A stretch of 64,000 bases of DNA from Rufibacter psychrotolerans (lineage in GTDB: Bacteria > Bacteroidota > Bacteroidia > Cytophagales > Hymenobacteraceae), in the NCBI RefSeq assembly GCF_016924645.1, contig NZ_JAFFJV010000005.1, positions 62,001-126,000 of the forward strand. The letters run 5' to 3'. The position numbers and the translations under genes were made by a program. This document shows, piece after piece, positions 9,501 through 16,806 of this stretch; the first letter of the stretch is position 1, and each line of letters opens with the position of its first letter. The notes beneath the pieces are model-generated. The model saw nothing but the letters and a program-made list of their open reading frames with translations, was not told where the DNA came from and searched no databases.

Positions 9501-9606
9501 GGCGGAGCAAAAATTAAGGGAAGAAGCTAAGTCACGACTGAACAAGCTGTTAAGCCCCAGAAAGCCGGCCGCTACGGCACCCGCCGATACTTCCACGAAA
9601 CAATAG
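6589..9606 (+). CDS. AsmA-like envelope protein
   Basis: This is a 1005-residue protein with one N-terminal membrane anchor (VVIGLAVFLVVVLAAAALLPVLF) followed by a very long beta-rich repeat region. It shows AsmA-family signs: FPDLGLSVKEL near residue 60, LDLMSVMSGD, several repeats of the FPVEGTTLRGLLD / FPIEGTTLSGRLN type, and a C-terminal AsmA region with LTGKGMVEV. The last 90 residues are a charged Ala/Glu/Lys/Gln coiled coil. AsmA-like proteins form bridges thought to carry phospholipids between the membranes. It is transcribed alone and ends before a strong hairpin. Confidence 0.85.
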   Translation: MKKVVIGLAVFLVVVLAAAALLPVLFKDKIKERLDKEIAKSINARVIYETDNVSLSLFRTFPDLGLSVKELTIVGKDSFQRDTLAYLPDFSLGLDLMSVMSGDQMEITSVQLQEPRIKLLVLKSGKANWDIFLPDTAAAPEAQDTTDFKMGIDQWKINNGQLVYQDLSIPFGLTAYNVQHTGSGDLAKDVFDMETQTQAERFTMTYGGVNYIENKKLDADVTLAMDLANGKYTFKDNHFKLNDFALGMAGSIAMPTEDINLDLTFKALETDFKTLFSLVPGVYTQQFKDVQTDGKIAFNGFVKGVFNETSLPGFGVDLQVNNGTFQYPDLPQAAKNINIDMSVKNADGNLDHTVVDVRKLHLDLGKNPVDGRVLIDGLEPMKVDGNLKARLDLAEVTKVFPVEGTTLRGLLDVNAQAKGVYFEEHMPVVTAVLNLTNGYVKSADFPAPLEQVTVASTVTNRTGNAADTDIQISRFRMLLDKEPLEGRVFVKNLAQPQFDADIKGVLDLTKLTKIFPIEGTTLSGRLNGNIQAKGKMTDVDAGRYGNVQASGTVQIAQLNYKSTDLPQGMRINSARATFNNEQVALQQLNGYLGKSDVQMDGTVSNYMGYLFSENQPLRGSFTLKSTNFNVNEWMVDEHTGQAVPASTQEAQGVVQVPANLDMVLTTQAGTVIYDNLKLQNLKGKIALKDQIARLEDVSFNTLGGQFSTTGSYDSRDLIHPKFSFGLDIKSLDFQQAFNAFNTIQHLAPITKLLKGEFTTKFTLNGELGSDMMPVLSSLTGKGMVEVVEAVVANIKALGKISQLTNLNELQSFTLKNRGFAAEIVGGNLVVKPFDFSVGDIKMTVGGTNNLSGKVDYVVAMDVPSGKVGNALAGKITSLTGVQNLNSLERVTLQLGVTGNYNDPAVALKGSSLKAEASTLVKQVVTSKLENVKEKLNVNVPTNKDSLRAELARKQQEAELKARQELEKKRQEAEQKLREEAKSRLNKLLSPRKPAATAPADTSTKQ

Positions 9607-9621
9607 CTGTTCCAGTGGCAT

Positions 9622-9671
9622 AAAGTTTGTTTTAGGGCTGTTTATCTGAAAGCAGGCCTAAAACAAACTTT
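9622..9671. repeat. palindromic 3'-end element with extended arms (likely terminator)
   Basis: AAAGTTTGTTTTAGG pairs with CCTAAAACAAACTTT, and the right arm runs into a T stretch. This copy has outer arms longer than most and would act as an intrinsic terminator for the AsmA-like gene. Confidence 0.78.
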
Positions 9672-9755
9672 TTGTTTTAGGTGGTTCTACTTTTTCATTG
9701 GTGCCCGTACAAAGGCCTGCTACAGAAATAGCTATTTCCCACCTTACCTTTTTAC

Positions 9756-10547
9756 ATGAGAAAGAGATTCTTTTTTGCCCTGTTGTGGACGGCAGCCCTT
9801 GGGTTTGCCGCTTGTTCAGATGAAAGTGATCCGGTTGGGTCAGCGCACCTGGAAGTTCGCCTGACCGATGCTCCCGGCGATTACGAGGAAGTAAACGTTG
9901 ACATCCGGTCTGTGCAGATCCTACGCGAAGCCGCCGATGATGGCACCGACTGGATGACGCTGGACCACATCTCTCCCGGGGTGTACAACTTATTGGATTT
10001 TACCAACGGCCGCGACACTTTACTGGCCTCTTCTACCCTGCCGGCTGGCCGTATCTCGCAGATCAGATTAGTGCTGGGAGACAACAACTCCCTTAAATTG
10101 AAAGGTGTGGCAAGCCCTCTACCTTTGACTACCCCCAGCGGCCAAACCTCTGGCTTGAAGTTGCAGATCAACACCAATCTGGAGGCCGATGTGACCTATG
10201 TCCTGCTTCTGGACTTTGATGCCGCCAAGTCAATTGTTCCACGTGGCAACAGCGGGCAGTACAACCTAAAGCCGGTAATCAGGACCCTTACCCAGGCAGT
10301 GGCGGGTGGCATTAGAGGAACTGTAACGCCCGCAACGGCCAAACCAGGCATTCTGGTGATCTCCGCCGCGAACGACACCATTGGGGGTTTCGCCGACGAA
10401 GCCGGAAATTACCTGATCAAGGGTGTACCGGCCGGCACCTACAAAGTGCAGTTCAGCACTGTGGCTCCTTACCAGAACAAAGAGCTTACCAACATTGTGG
10501 TTACCAATGACCAGATCACGCAAGTACCAACTGTGGATCTGGATTAG
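9756..10547 (+). CDS. DUF4382 lipoprotein with carboxypeptidase-regulatory-like tail
   Basis: This is a 263-residue lipoprotein. The signal FFFALLWTAALGFAAC ends at the lipidated cysteine near residue 20. DUF4382 follows with its typical opening LEVRLTDAPGDYEEVNVDI, then SPGVYNLLDFTNG and LPAGRISQIRLVLG. From about residue 185 a single Ig-like carboxypeptidase-regulatory domain is seen (GGIRGTVTP, AGNYLIKGVPAGTYKV). The function of DUF4382 is unknown. Similar proteins are common in Cytophagales. A TACCTTTT box (9743-9750) may be its promoter. A hairpin terminator follows at once. Confidence 0.85.
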   Translation: MRKRFFFALLWTAALGFAACSDESDPVGSAHLEVRLTDAPGDYEEVNVDIRSVQILREAADDGTDWMTLDHISPGVYNLLDFTNGRDTLLASSTLPAGRISQIRLVLGDNNSLKLKGVASPLPLTTPSGQTSGLKLQINTNLEADVTYVLLLDFDAAKSIVPRGNSGQYNLKPVIRTLTQAVAGGIRGTVTPATAKPGILVISAANDTIGGFADEAGNYLIKGVPAGTYKVQFSTVAPYQNKELTNIVVTNDQITQVPTVDLD

Positions 10548-10564
10548 GTTCTGCCTGATAGAGA

Positions 10565-10604
10565 AAAGAAAAGGGGGAAGCTGTTTCAGCCTCCCCTTTT
10601 CTTT
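10565..10604 (+). terminator. terminator of the DUF4382 gene
   Basis: AAAGAAAAGGGG and CCCCTTTTCTTT pair around an inner AGCTG/CAGC helix, only 17 bp after the stop. A-rich and T-rich flanks make it usable from both sides. Confidence 0.82.
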
Positions 10605-10616
10605 ATGGTCAATGTT

Positions 10617-10655
10617 CGTTTAGGCACCGTTTTCAGGAAATCGGCCCCAAAACAG
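10617..10655. repeat. palindromic 3'-end element
   Basis: CGTTTAGGCACCG and GGAAATCGGCCCC-AAAACA form the arms. It lies 7 bp beyond the DinB-family stop on the minus strand. Confidence 0.65.
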
Positions 10656-10662
10656 AGTCAAG

Positions 10663-11148
10663 TCAAATCTCCAGATCCTGGCCGTACTGCACCCGCACGT
10701 AGGTCACGTAATCTGAGTTGATGGGCTCATGGCCCGCCAGGCGCAGCTCGCGGGAAACCTGCCCGCGGTGGTACGTGGCGTGGTTAATGGCGTGGGTGAG
10801 GATATCGCGCACCTTGGTAGAGTAGGCTTTGCCCTGGGTGTTGGTGTACTCAATGGTGCGGTCCAGTTCTGCCTCATCGGCGGCGGTGTACAGTTCCAGC
10901 AGTTTAGGCGAGGTCTGCTCATGCAGGCGGTGCAGTTCTTCCAGGGTGTGTCGCTGCAGCACGGTAACCGGGCTCTTGGTGCCGGTAATACGGGCAATCC
11001 AGATGGCCTGGGCGTTTAAGACGTGGCTGAACATGAGTTGCGCATAGTCAGGCAGGTCGCCCTCAAGGCGGTCCAGGCTTTTGAGTATGCGCCAGTTTGC
11101 CCATACGTTGTATTCGGCCAGGTTCTTTAGTACATCGTTTGAAGTCAT
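10663..11148 (-). CDS. DinB family protein
   Basis: This is a 161-residue four-helix protein. The ATG at 11148 gives MTSNDVLKNLAEYNVWANWR, the normal family opening. The longer frame from 11199 is rejected because a consensus promoter box lies inside it (11197-11204). Likely metal ligands are the His in MFSHVLNAQ (about residue 45) and the pair in HAINHATYHRGQ (about residues 125-135). DinB/YfiT-type enzymes are metal-dependent hydrolases or thiol S-transferases. The substrate here is unknown. Confidence 0.85.
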   Translation of the reverse strand: MTSNDVLKNLAEYNVWANWRILKSLDRLEGDLPDYAQLMFSHVLNAQAIWIARITGTKSPVTVLQRHTLEELHRLHEQTSPKLLELYTAADEAELDRTIEYTNTQGKAYSTKVRDILTHAINHATYHRGQVSRELRLAGHEPINSDYVTYVRVQYGQDLEI

Positions 11149-11196
11149 GGGTAAGGTAAATTGGTACACAAAAGGCTTCTGCCTTTCAGAATCGGG

Positions 11197-11204
11197 CAAA
11201 AGTA
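11197..11204 (-). promoter_or_regulatory. -7 promoter box for the DinB-family gene
   Basis: On the minus strand this reads TACTTTTG, fitting TAnnTTTG. It is about 48 bases upstream of the chosen ATG and supports that shorter start. Confidence 0.5.
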
Positions 11205-11235
11205 GTAAACGTGGGGTTGAGAATGAATGTTTATT

Positions 11236-11622
11236 TCACTTTTGCAGCAAAGCCACCCCGTACGGAAAAAACACCAGCATACCGGCAACCGCCGCCGTGA
11301 CCGCTGCCACCAGTACGGCGCCCGCGGCGATGTCCTTCGCTTTTCCGGCCAGCGGATGCCTGCCCGGCGAAACCAGGTTCACCACCACCTCCAGCGCCGT
11401 GTTGAACAGTTCGGCCATCCAGACCAACCCGATGGACAAGGTAATCACCACCCATTCCAGCGGGGTAAGCCCCACATAGAAGCCCAGGGCCACCACCCCG
11501 CCCGCCGACAGCACATGCCAGCGTAAGTTGATCTCTGACCGGAAGGCGGCGGCAATCCCCTTGAGGGCGTACCCAAAGCTGTTGAGGCGTCTTCTGATGA
11601 ACGTGGGCGGGCGTCTTTCCAT
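11236..11622 (-). CDS. dgkA: diacylglycerol kinase family protein
   Basis: This is a 128-residue integral membrane enzyme with three transmembrane helices and an N-terminal amphipathic segment. The signature ELFNTALEVVVN (about residues 70-82) carries the catalytic glutamate, and KDIAAGAVLVAA follows. DgkA-type kinases phosphorylate diacylglycerol or undecaprenol. In most bacteria outside the Enterobacteria, undecaprenol is a likely substrate. It is a single gene, and its length is typical. Confidence 0.9.
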   Translation of the reverse strand: MERRPPTFIRRRLNSFGYALKGIAAAFRSEINLRWHVLSAGGVVALGFYVGLTPLEWVVITLSIGLVWMAELFNTALEVVVNLVSPGRHPLAGKAKDIAAGAVLVAAVTAAVAGMLVFFPYGVALLQK

Positions 11623-11693
11623 GGTTGCTTTCTACGGAAGGGCTAAGGGCAAGGTGCCCTTGGGCTTACCGCAGTTTTTTACGGATATCTATA

Positions 11694-11722
11694 AAGAAGG
11701 CCACTCCGGGAGTGGCCTTTCT
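11694..11722. terminator. terminator hairpin
   Basis: AAGAAGGCCACTCC pairs with GGAGTGGCCTTTCTT. It lies between the start of dgkA and the 3' end of the NagX-like gene on the minus strand, so it would terminate the latter only on readthrough from the plus side. It may alternatively stop plus-strand antisense transcription. Confidence 0.6.
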
Positions 11723-11744
11723 TGGGTAAAGCTACGCGCTGGCA

Positions 11745-12920
11745 TTATACTTTAATGATGATGTTCTTGCGGTACATCATATAAAGTACGGCCATCCAGA
11801 AGAAAATCCAGGTAAGGGCCCAGGCCAGGGAAGCGTTGTACGGGCTCAGGTGAGCGGTATAGAACGTCTCATACAGGAAGGTCTTGCTGTCTACCTCGCC
11901 GGCAGACGTGTTTACCCTAATGAGCGCCATGATTCTGGGGATAATGCCCGACAGGAAGAAGACCGTGATGGCATTTACCCCATACACCAGAAACGGCGTG
12001 GTGAATCTCTGATAGCCTTTTACGTCAATGAGCCAGTAGCACAAGCCCAGGCCCAGCATGGCCAGCCCACCGGTGTACAACACATAGGAGCTGGTCCACA
12101 GGCTTTTGTTGATGGGGAAGTGCAGGTCCCAGACCATACCCAGGCAGGTGCAGATCACGCCCCACACCATCAGCCAGGCAATTTTGTTACCGGGCTCGTC
12201 TTTCTTCTTAAGCCACTGCCCCACCAACACGCCCAGGAGCGCGGTAGCCACTGCGGGCAGCGTACTCAGGATTCCCTCAGGGTCCCACACCTTGGTAGAC
12301 TTCCAGAGGTGACCGGGCAAGAGGGTGTTGTCTAGCCAGGCGGCCAGATTGGTGGTGGGCTGCAGATTGGCCCCTCCTATCCCCGGAACGGGGGCAAACA
12401 TCATCAAGGCCCAGTACCCTATCAGCAGCGTGGCAATAATCGCCAGCTGGGTGCGCCGTTCGGTTTTCAGGAAGATGATGCCGGCAATGATGAACACCAC
12501 ACCAATGCGCTGCAGCACGCCGGGGATTCTTACCGTTTCAAAGTCAAATTTGGGAAAAAGGGCCAAAAACAGACCCAACGCAAACAGGGTGAGCCCGCGC
12601 CTGACTACCCGCAGAATGGTGGCCGAATGGGTTTCTGGGAGCTGTCTGGCCCCGGAGAGCGCGTACGCGATGGACACCCCCACTATAAACAAAAAGAAGG
12701 GAAACACCAGGTCGGTGGGGGTGCACCCGTGCCAGGCGGCATGCCTGAGGGGGGCGTAGATCTTGCCCCAGTTGCCCGGGTTGTTCACCAGGATCATGGC
12801 CAGCACGGTGATGCCTCTGAACACATCCAGTGACTTCAGTCTTGGTAGTATGCGCTTCGCCTCAGTATCTTTGAGGTTTGCTTCTGGGTTGGGGGCAGGT
12901 GATGAAGAGACAATGTTCAC
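11745..12920 (-). CDS. NagX/HGSNAT-like (DUF5009) membrane acyltransferase
   Basis: This is a 391-residue protein with about ten membrane helices. The family hallmark is seen near the start: LKSLDVFRGITVLAMILVNN, then HAAWHGCTPTDLVFPFFLFIVG with the conserved His and Asp. Relatives include human lysosomal heparan-alpha-glucosaminide N-acetyltransferase, which acetylates glucosamine across a membrane, and bacterial NagX from N-acetylglucosamine use loci. It lies divergent from the first SusC gene. That context and the nearby peptidoglycan enzymes suggest a role with amino sugars, which remains inference. Confidence 0.82.
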   Translation of the reverse strand: MNIVSSSPAPNPEANLKDTEAKRILPRLKSLDVFRGITVLAMILVNNPGNWGKIYAPLRHAAWHGCTPTDLVFPFFLFIVGVSIAYALSGARQLPETHSATILRVVRRGLTLFALGLFLALFPKFDFETVRIPGVLQRIGVVFIIAGIIFLKTERRTQLAIIATLLIGYWALMMFAPVPGIGGANLQPTTNLAAWLDNTLLPGHLWKSTKVWDPEGILSTLPAVATALLGVLVGQWLKKKDEPGNKIAWLMVWGVICTCLGMVWDLHFPINKSLWTSSYVLYTGGLAMLGLGLCYWLIDVKGYQRFTTPFLVYGVNAITVFFLSGIIPRIMALIRVNTSAGEVDSKTFLYETFYTAHLSPYNASLAWALTWIFFWMAVLYMMYRKNIIIKV

Positions 12921-13540
12921 GTGATGATTAGGTTAGGGATGTAGGACAATGGGCTTTTTAATGTTTAAGGGCAGCGGTTGGTAGAGGAAGAGCCGGCAAG
13001 ATATCAGTTTCTAGGAAAACCATAAGCCGCTTTTTGGTAAGCGGCGCAACGTGCTGGGGTGGCAGCAGGCTGCCGGGATTTTCCGCAAAACAAGCTACCA
13101 GCCAGAGGAAAGGACTGTTTAGGCAGCGTACGTTAACTTATTTTTTAATTTAATTGATTTTTATACCATATTAAATTAAAAATATTTAATAATGCTTGGT
13201 CATGAAAAAAAGCTTCTCTATATTTTCTGCCAATATACAGGCCTATCTCCTTGCGTGCCAACTCCCTGATCCTGGCTCTTCAGCAGCCCTTTTTAGCAAA
13301 TTCTTACAGAATTAACTTAATAGTAGCTTGCTTTTTATTTAAAAACATAAAACAAGTATGCAAAAGGGCAAATTTTTTAAGAAATCCATAATATTGCACC
13401 TAGATTTATCTACCCAGCTATTGCCTTGTTTCACTTTCAAATTTAACTGCCGATGAGTCTATAAAATGATCCCCCTAGTCAATTCTAAATGATTGCAGAT
13501 CAACTACAAAAAAACAATCAGTTCTCCTAAATCCTTTCTT
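12921..13540. promoter_or_regulatory. long AT-rich divergent control region before susC-1
   Basis: No gene is seen. The region is GC-rich near the NagX-like start and then becomes very AT-rich from about 13135. It contains a small GC hairpin (13026-13045, GCCGCTT with AAGCGGC) and a perfect 13-bp AT-only inverted repeat, arms 13142-13154 and 13170-13182. It likely holds the susC promoter and its control sites. A frame running upstream to 13493 is the in-frame extension of susC from a TTG codon. Confidence 0.55.
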
Positions 13541-16500
13541 ATGAAAATAATGTTACGGCTTATGCTGTTCGCCTTGAGCATATGTATTGCTCAGGCAGGT
13601 TTTGCCCAAAGCAAAACAATTACCGGGAGGGTAACCTCCGCGGAAGACGGTTCCGCCATGCCAGGCGTGAGCGTGGTGGTAAAAGGAACCACCAACGGTA
13701 CTTCCACTGATGCCGATGGAAATTACTCTATCCAGGCCCCGCAGGGCAGTGTGTTGGTGTTCAGCTTTATTGGCGCGCTGCCGCAGGAGCTGACCGTGGG
13801 CGACGCTTCAACCATGAACGTGAGACTAGGCTCAGATGCCAAGGCTCTTGATGAAGTGGTGGTGGTAGGATACGGTACCCAGAAGAGAAGCGACGTGACC
13901 AGCGCCGTTTCTACCGTAGACACCAAAGTGCTGGAGTCAAGACCAATCACTGACGTTGGACGTGCCTTACAGGGTACCACGCCAGGTTTGACCATCACCA
14001 GCCCTTCTGGACAAATTGGGCAGAACCCTTCTATTAAACTGCGCGGTACCACGGGTACCTTAAGCCCAGGGGGCGGTGGCGCTCAGCCCCTGATCCTGGT
14101 AGACAACGTAGAGGTACCCAGCTTGCAGTTGGTGAACCCAGAAGACATTGAGTCTATCTCTGTGCTGAAAGATGCGGCTTCTGCCTCTATCTATGGTGCC
14201 AGAGCGGCCTGGGGGGTAATCCTGATCACTACCAAAACCGGTAAGAAGGGCTCCCCTACCCGCGTGAACTACTCTAACAACTTCTCCTGGAACAAACCAA
14301 CCCAGACACCAGAAATGGCCTCTGCCGCAGATGCCGGTGCCATGGCCCTTGCTTCAGCCAGAAGAAGAAACCCTAACCTCACTGAGATGGGGATTGTAGG
14401 GGTGTACTTTGATGACGTGGCCATCCAGAAGATGCGCGAGTGGGAGCAGCTGTACGGCGGACAGGACCTGGGTCCTGAAATGGTGATGGGTCGTGACTTT
14501 GAAGTAAGAAACGGCCGTCTGTTCTTCTACAGATCATGGGACCCTGCCGAAATGTATATGCGTGAATGGACTCCCATGCAGAAGCATGACCTTTCTGTGT
14601 CTGGCGGCAGCGAGAAAACTACCTACCACATTGGGGCTGGATTCCTGGGCCAGTCTGGAGTATTGAAAGTAAACCCAGATGAGTTCAACAGATACACCCT
14701 TAACCTGAACGTAAGCACCAGCGTGACCGACTGGCTGGATACCAGAGCCAGAGTATTGTACGCCAACACGCTTACCACAGAACCTTTCAACTTTGGCTCT
14801 GCTACCTATGACCCATGGTACTACCTGTACAGATGGCCGGTAAACTTCCCTTATGGTACGTATGAAGGCAAGCCTTTCAGAAGCGCCATCACTGAGGTGG
14901 AGCAAGCCAAGATGAATGACAACAGAACTTCCCTGTCAAGAATTGCCGTGGGTGGTACCCTTAAGCCATTCGCCGGTTTAACCATTGACGGTGACTTTAC
15001 TTACAACAACACTGCCGGCCAAGTACACCAGACTGGTGGGTCTGTAAGCGCCTACAACTACTGGACAGGTGGAGGTACCTGGCCGTACGGTCCTTACACT
15101 ACCGCTGCCTATGACAAGGTGCGCTATGAGACCAGCCGCAGAGAGCAGCTGACAGGAAAAGCCTTCGCTACCTACACCAAGAACATCAGTGACCACTCTA
15201 TTAAGGTAATTGCCGGTGGTGACATTGAGCAGATGGAGTACTGGTGGCACGCTTCTGAAAGAAGAGGTCTCCTCAACGCAGACCAGGGAGAGCTTCCGTT
15301 GGCTACCGGTGACCAGCTGGTGTTTGGTGACCGTGACAAGTGGTCTACCATTGGTGCCTTTGGCCGTGTGAACTACTCTTACAAGGGCAAATACCTGCTG
15401 GAAGTAAACGGAAGATATGACGGTTCCTCCAGATTGTCTAAAGAACAGAAATGGGGCTTCTTCCCGTCTATGTCTGCCGGTTACGTGATCAGTGAAGAGC
15501 CTTTCATGCAGTTTGCCAACCCAACGCTTTCTTTCTTAAAACTGAGAGCTTCCTGGGGTGCCATTGGTAACCAGAATGCCAACATCAACAACATCTACTC
15601 TACCATGGTCTCCGGCAACTCTGGCTGGGTAATGAACGGAGTGAACACCCTGCAGGTAGGAACGCCCGCGTACGTGGCGGCCCTTACCTGGGAAACCGTT
15701 TCAACGCTTGACTTCGGTTTAGATTCAAGATTCTTCAGAGACAAATTTGGCGTGACGTTTGACTGGTATCAAAGAAAGACCACAGACATGCACAGCCCTG
15801 GCCTGGTACTGCCCGTTACCTTGGGTGCCGCCGTTCCAAGAAGAAACTTTGGTGAGCTAACCACCACTGGCTGGGAAGTAGCCGTTGACTTTACCCACAC
15901 CTTCAAAAATGATTTCAAGATTAACGCTACTGCTACCTTAACAGACTTCAAAGAGGTGGTGACTGAGTATGCCAACAACACCGGCATCAACGCAGACCGC
16001 CCAGGTAGAAGATTGGGAGACATCTGGGGCTTTGAGACAGACCGTTACTTCACCAAAGATGATTTTGAGCAAGACGCCAACGGCAACCTTATCCTGCAGA
16101 ACGGCAAGTATGTTATGAAGGAAGGTATTCCAAACCAGGCCTTGTTTGAGAGCGGATGGTTCTTCTACGGCCCAGGTGACGTGAAATACAAAGACCTGAA
16201 CGGTGACGGTAAAATCACCCGTGGCTCGCAGACCGTGGCAGATCCAGGTGACATGAAGGTGATTGGTAACTCTACTCCTCGCTACCAGTACGGCTTACGC
16301 TTAGGGGCAGAATGGAAAGGATTTGACATGAGTGTCTTCTTCCAGGGCGTTGGCAAGCGTGACTTCTGGGGATCTGGCGCCATCGTGATTCCGGGTTTCA
16401 GAGCCTCTGAAGCTACTTATTTCGCGCACCAGCTAGACTACTGGACAGAAGAGAACCCTAATGCGTTCTACCCTCGCCTGACAGACGCAGACCAGTCAAA

Positions 16501-16795
16501 CAACGGCAGAAACTTCCTGCCGCAGACCAAGTACCTGCTTGACCTGTCTTACATGAGAGTGAAAAACCTGTCTGTTGGCTACACCCTGCCTAGAACCTTA
16601 ACGCAGAAAGCCAAGATTGAGCGCGTAAGAATCTACTTCAGCGGTGAGAACCTGTTAACCTTTGACAAACTGGGCGACATTCCAATTGACCCAGAAGTAG
16701 ACTACACTACCGCCGGATTGAACGACGGAGCAACCTTTGGTCGTGTTTACCCTTACCAAACGAATCTTTCATTTGGTCTTCAGGTAACCCTATAA
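13541..16795 (+). CDS. SusC/RagA TonB-dependent outer membrane transporter 1
   Basis: This is a 1084-residue outer membrane barrel. The ATG at 13541 begins the signal peptide MKIMLRLMLFALSICIAQAG and matches the start of the second SusC. The longer TTG frame from 13493 is rejected. An Ig-like carboxypeptidase-regulatory domain (ITGRVTSAEDGSAMPGVSVV) comes first. Then come a TonB-box-like DEVVVVGYGTQ, the plug (LRGTTGTLSPGG, DIESISVLKDAASASIYGARA) and a long barrel ending in NLSFGLQVTL. SusC works with SusD to import large nutrients. It is co-transcribed with the SusD-like gene 11 bp after. Confidence 0.95.
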   Translation: MKIMLRLMLFALSICIAQAGFAQSKTITGRVTSAEDGSAMPGVSVVVKGTTNGTSTDADGNYSIQAPQGSVLVFSFIGALPQELTVGDASTMNVRLGSDAKALDEVVVVGYGTQKRSDVTSAVSTVDTKVLESRPITDVGRALQGTTPGLTITSPSGQIGQNPSIKLRGTTGTLSPGGGGAQPLILVDNVEVPSLQLVNPEDIESISVLKDAASASIYGARAAWGVILITTKTGKKGSPTRVNYSNNFSWNKPTQTPEMASAADAGAMALASARRRNPNLTEMGIVGVYFDDVAIQKMREWEQLYGGQDLGPEMVMGRDFEVRNGRLFFYRSWDPAEMYMREWTPMQKHDLSVSGGSEKTTYHIGAGFLGQSGVLKVNPDEFNRYTLNLNVSTSVTDWLDTRARVLYANTLTTEPFNFGSATYDPWYYLYRWPVNFPYGTYEGKPFRSAITEVEQAKMNDNRTSLSRIAVGGTLKPFAGLTIDGDFTYNNTAGQVHQTGGSVSAYNYWTGGGTWPYGPYTTAAYDKVRYETSRREQLTGKAFATYTKNISDHSIKVIAGGDIEQMEYWWHASERRGLLNADQGELPLATGDQLVFGDRDKWSTIGAFGRVNYSYKGKYLLEVNGRYDGSSRLSKEQKWGFFPSMSAGYVISEEPFMQFANPTLSFLKLRASWGAIGNQNANINNIYSTMVSGNSGWVMNGVNTLQVGTPAYVAALTWETVSTLDFGLDSRFFRDKFGVTFDWYQRKTTDMHSPGLVLPVTLGAAVPRRNFGELTTTGWEVAVDFTHTFKNDFKINATATLTDFKEVVTEYANNTGINADRPGRRLGDIWGFETDRYFTKDDFEQDANGNLILQNGKYVMKEGIPNQALFESGWFFYGPGDVKYKDLNGDGKITRGSQTVADPGDMKVIGNSTPRYQYGLRLGAEWKGFDMSVFFQGVGKRDFWGSGAIVIPGFRASEATYFAHQLDYWTEENPNAFYPRLTDADQSNNGRNFLPQTKYLLDLSYMRVKNLSVGYTLPRTLTQKAKIERVRIYFSGENLLTFDKLGDIPIDPEVDYTTAGLNDGATFGRVYPYQTNLSFGLQVTL

Positions 16796-16806
16796 TTGTA
16801 AATAGC

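Noticed and set aside
6943..9510. Several long frames antisense to the AsmA-like gene
   Set aside because: The Val/His/Gly-rich translations mirror the codon use of the real gene and lack signals or motifs.
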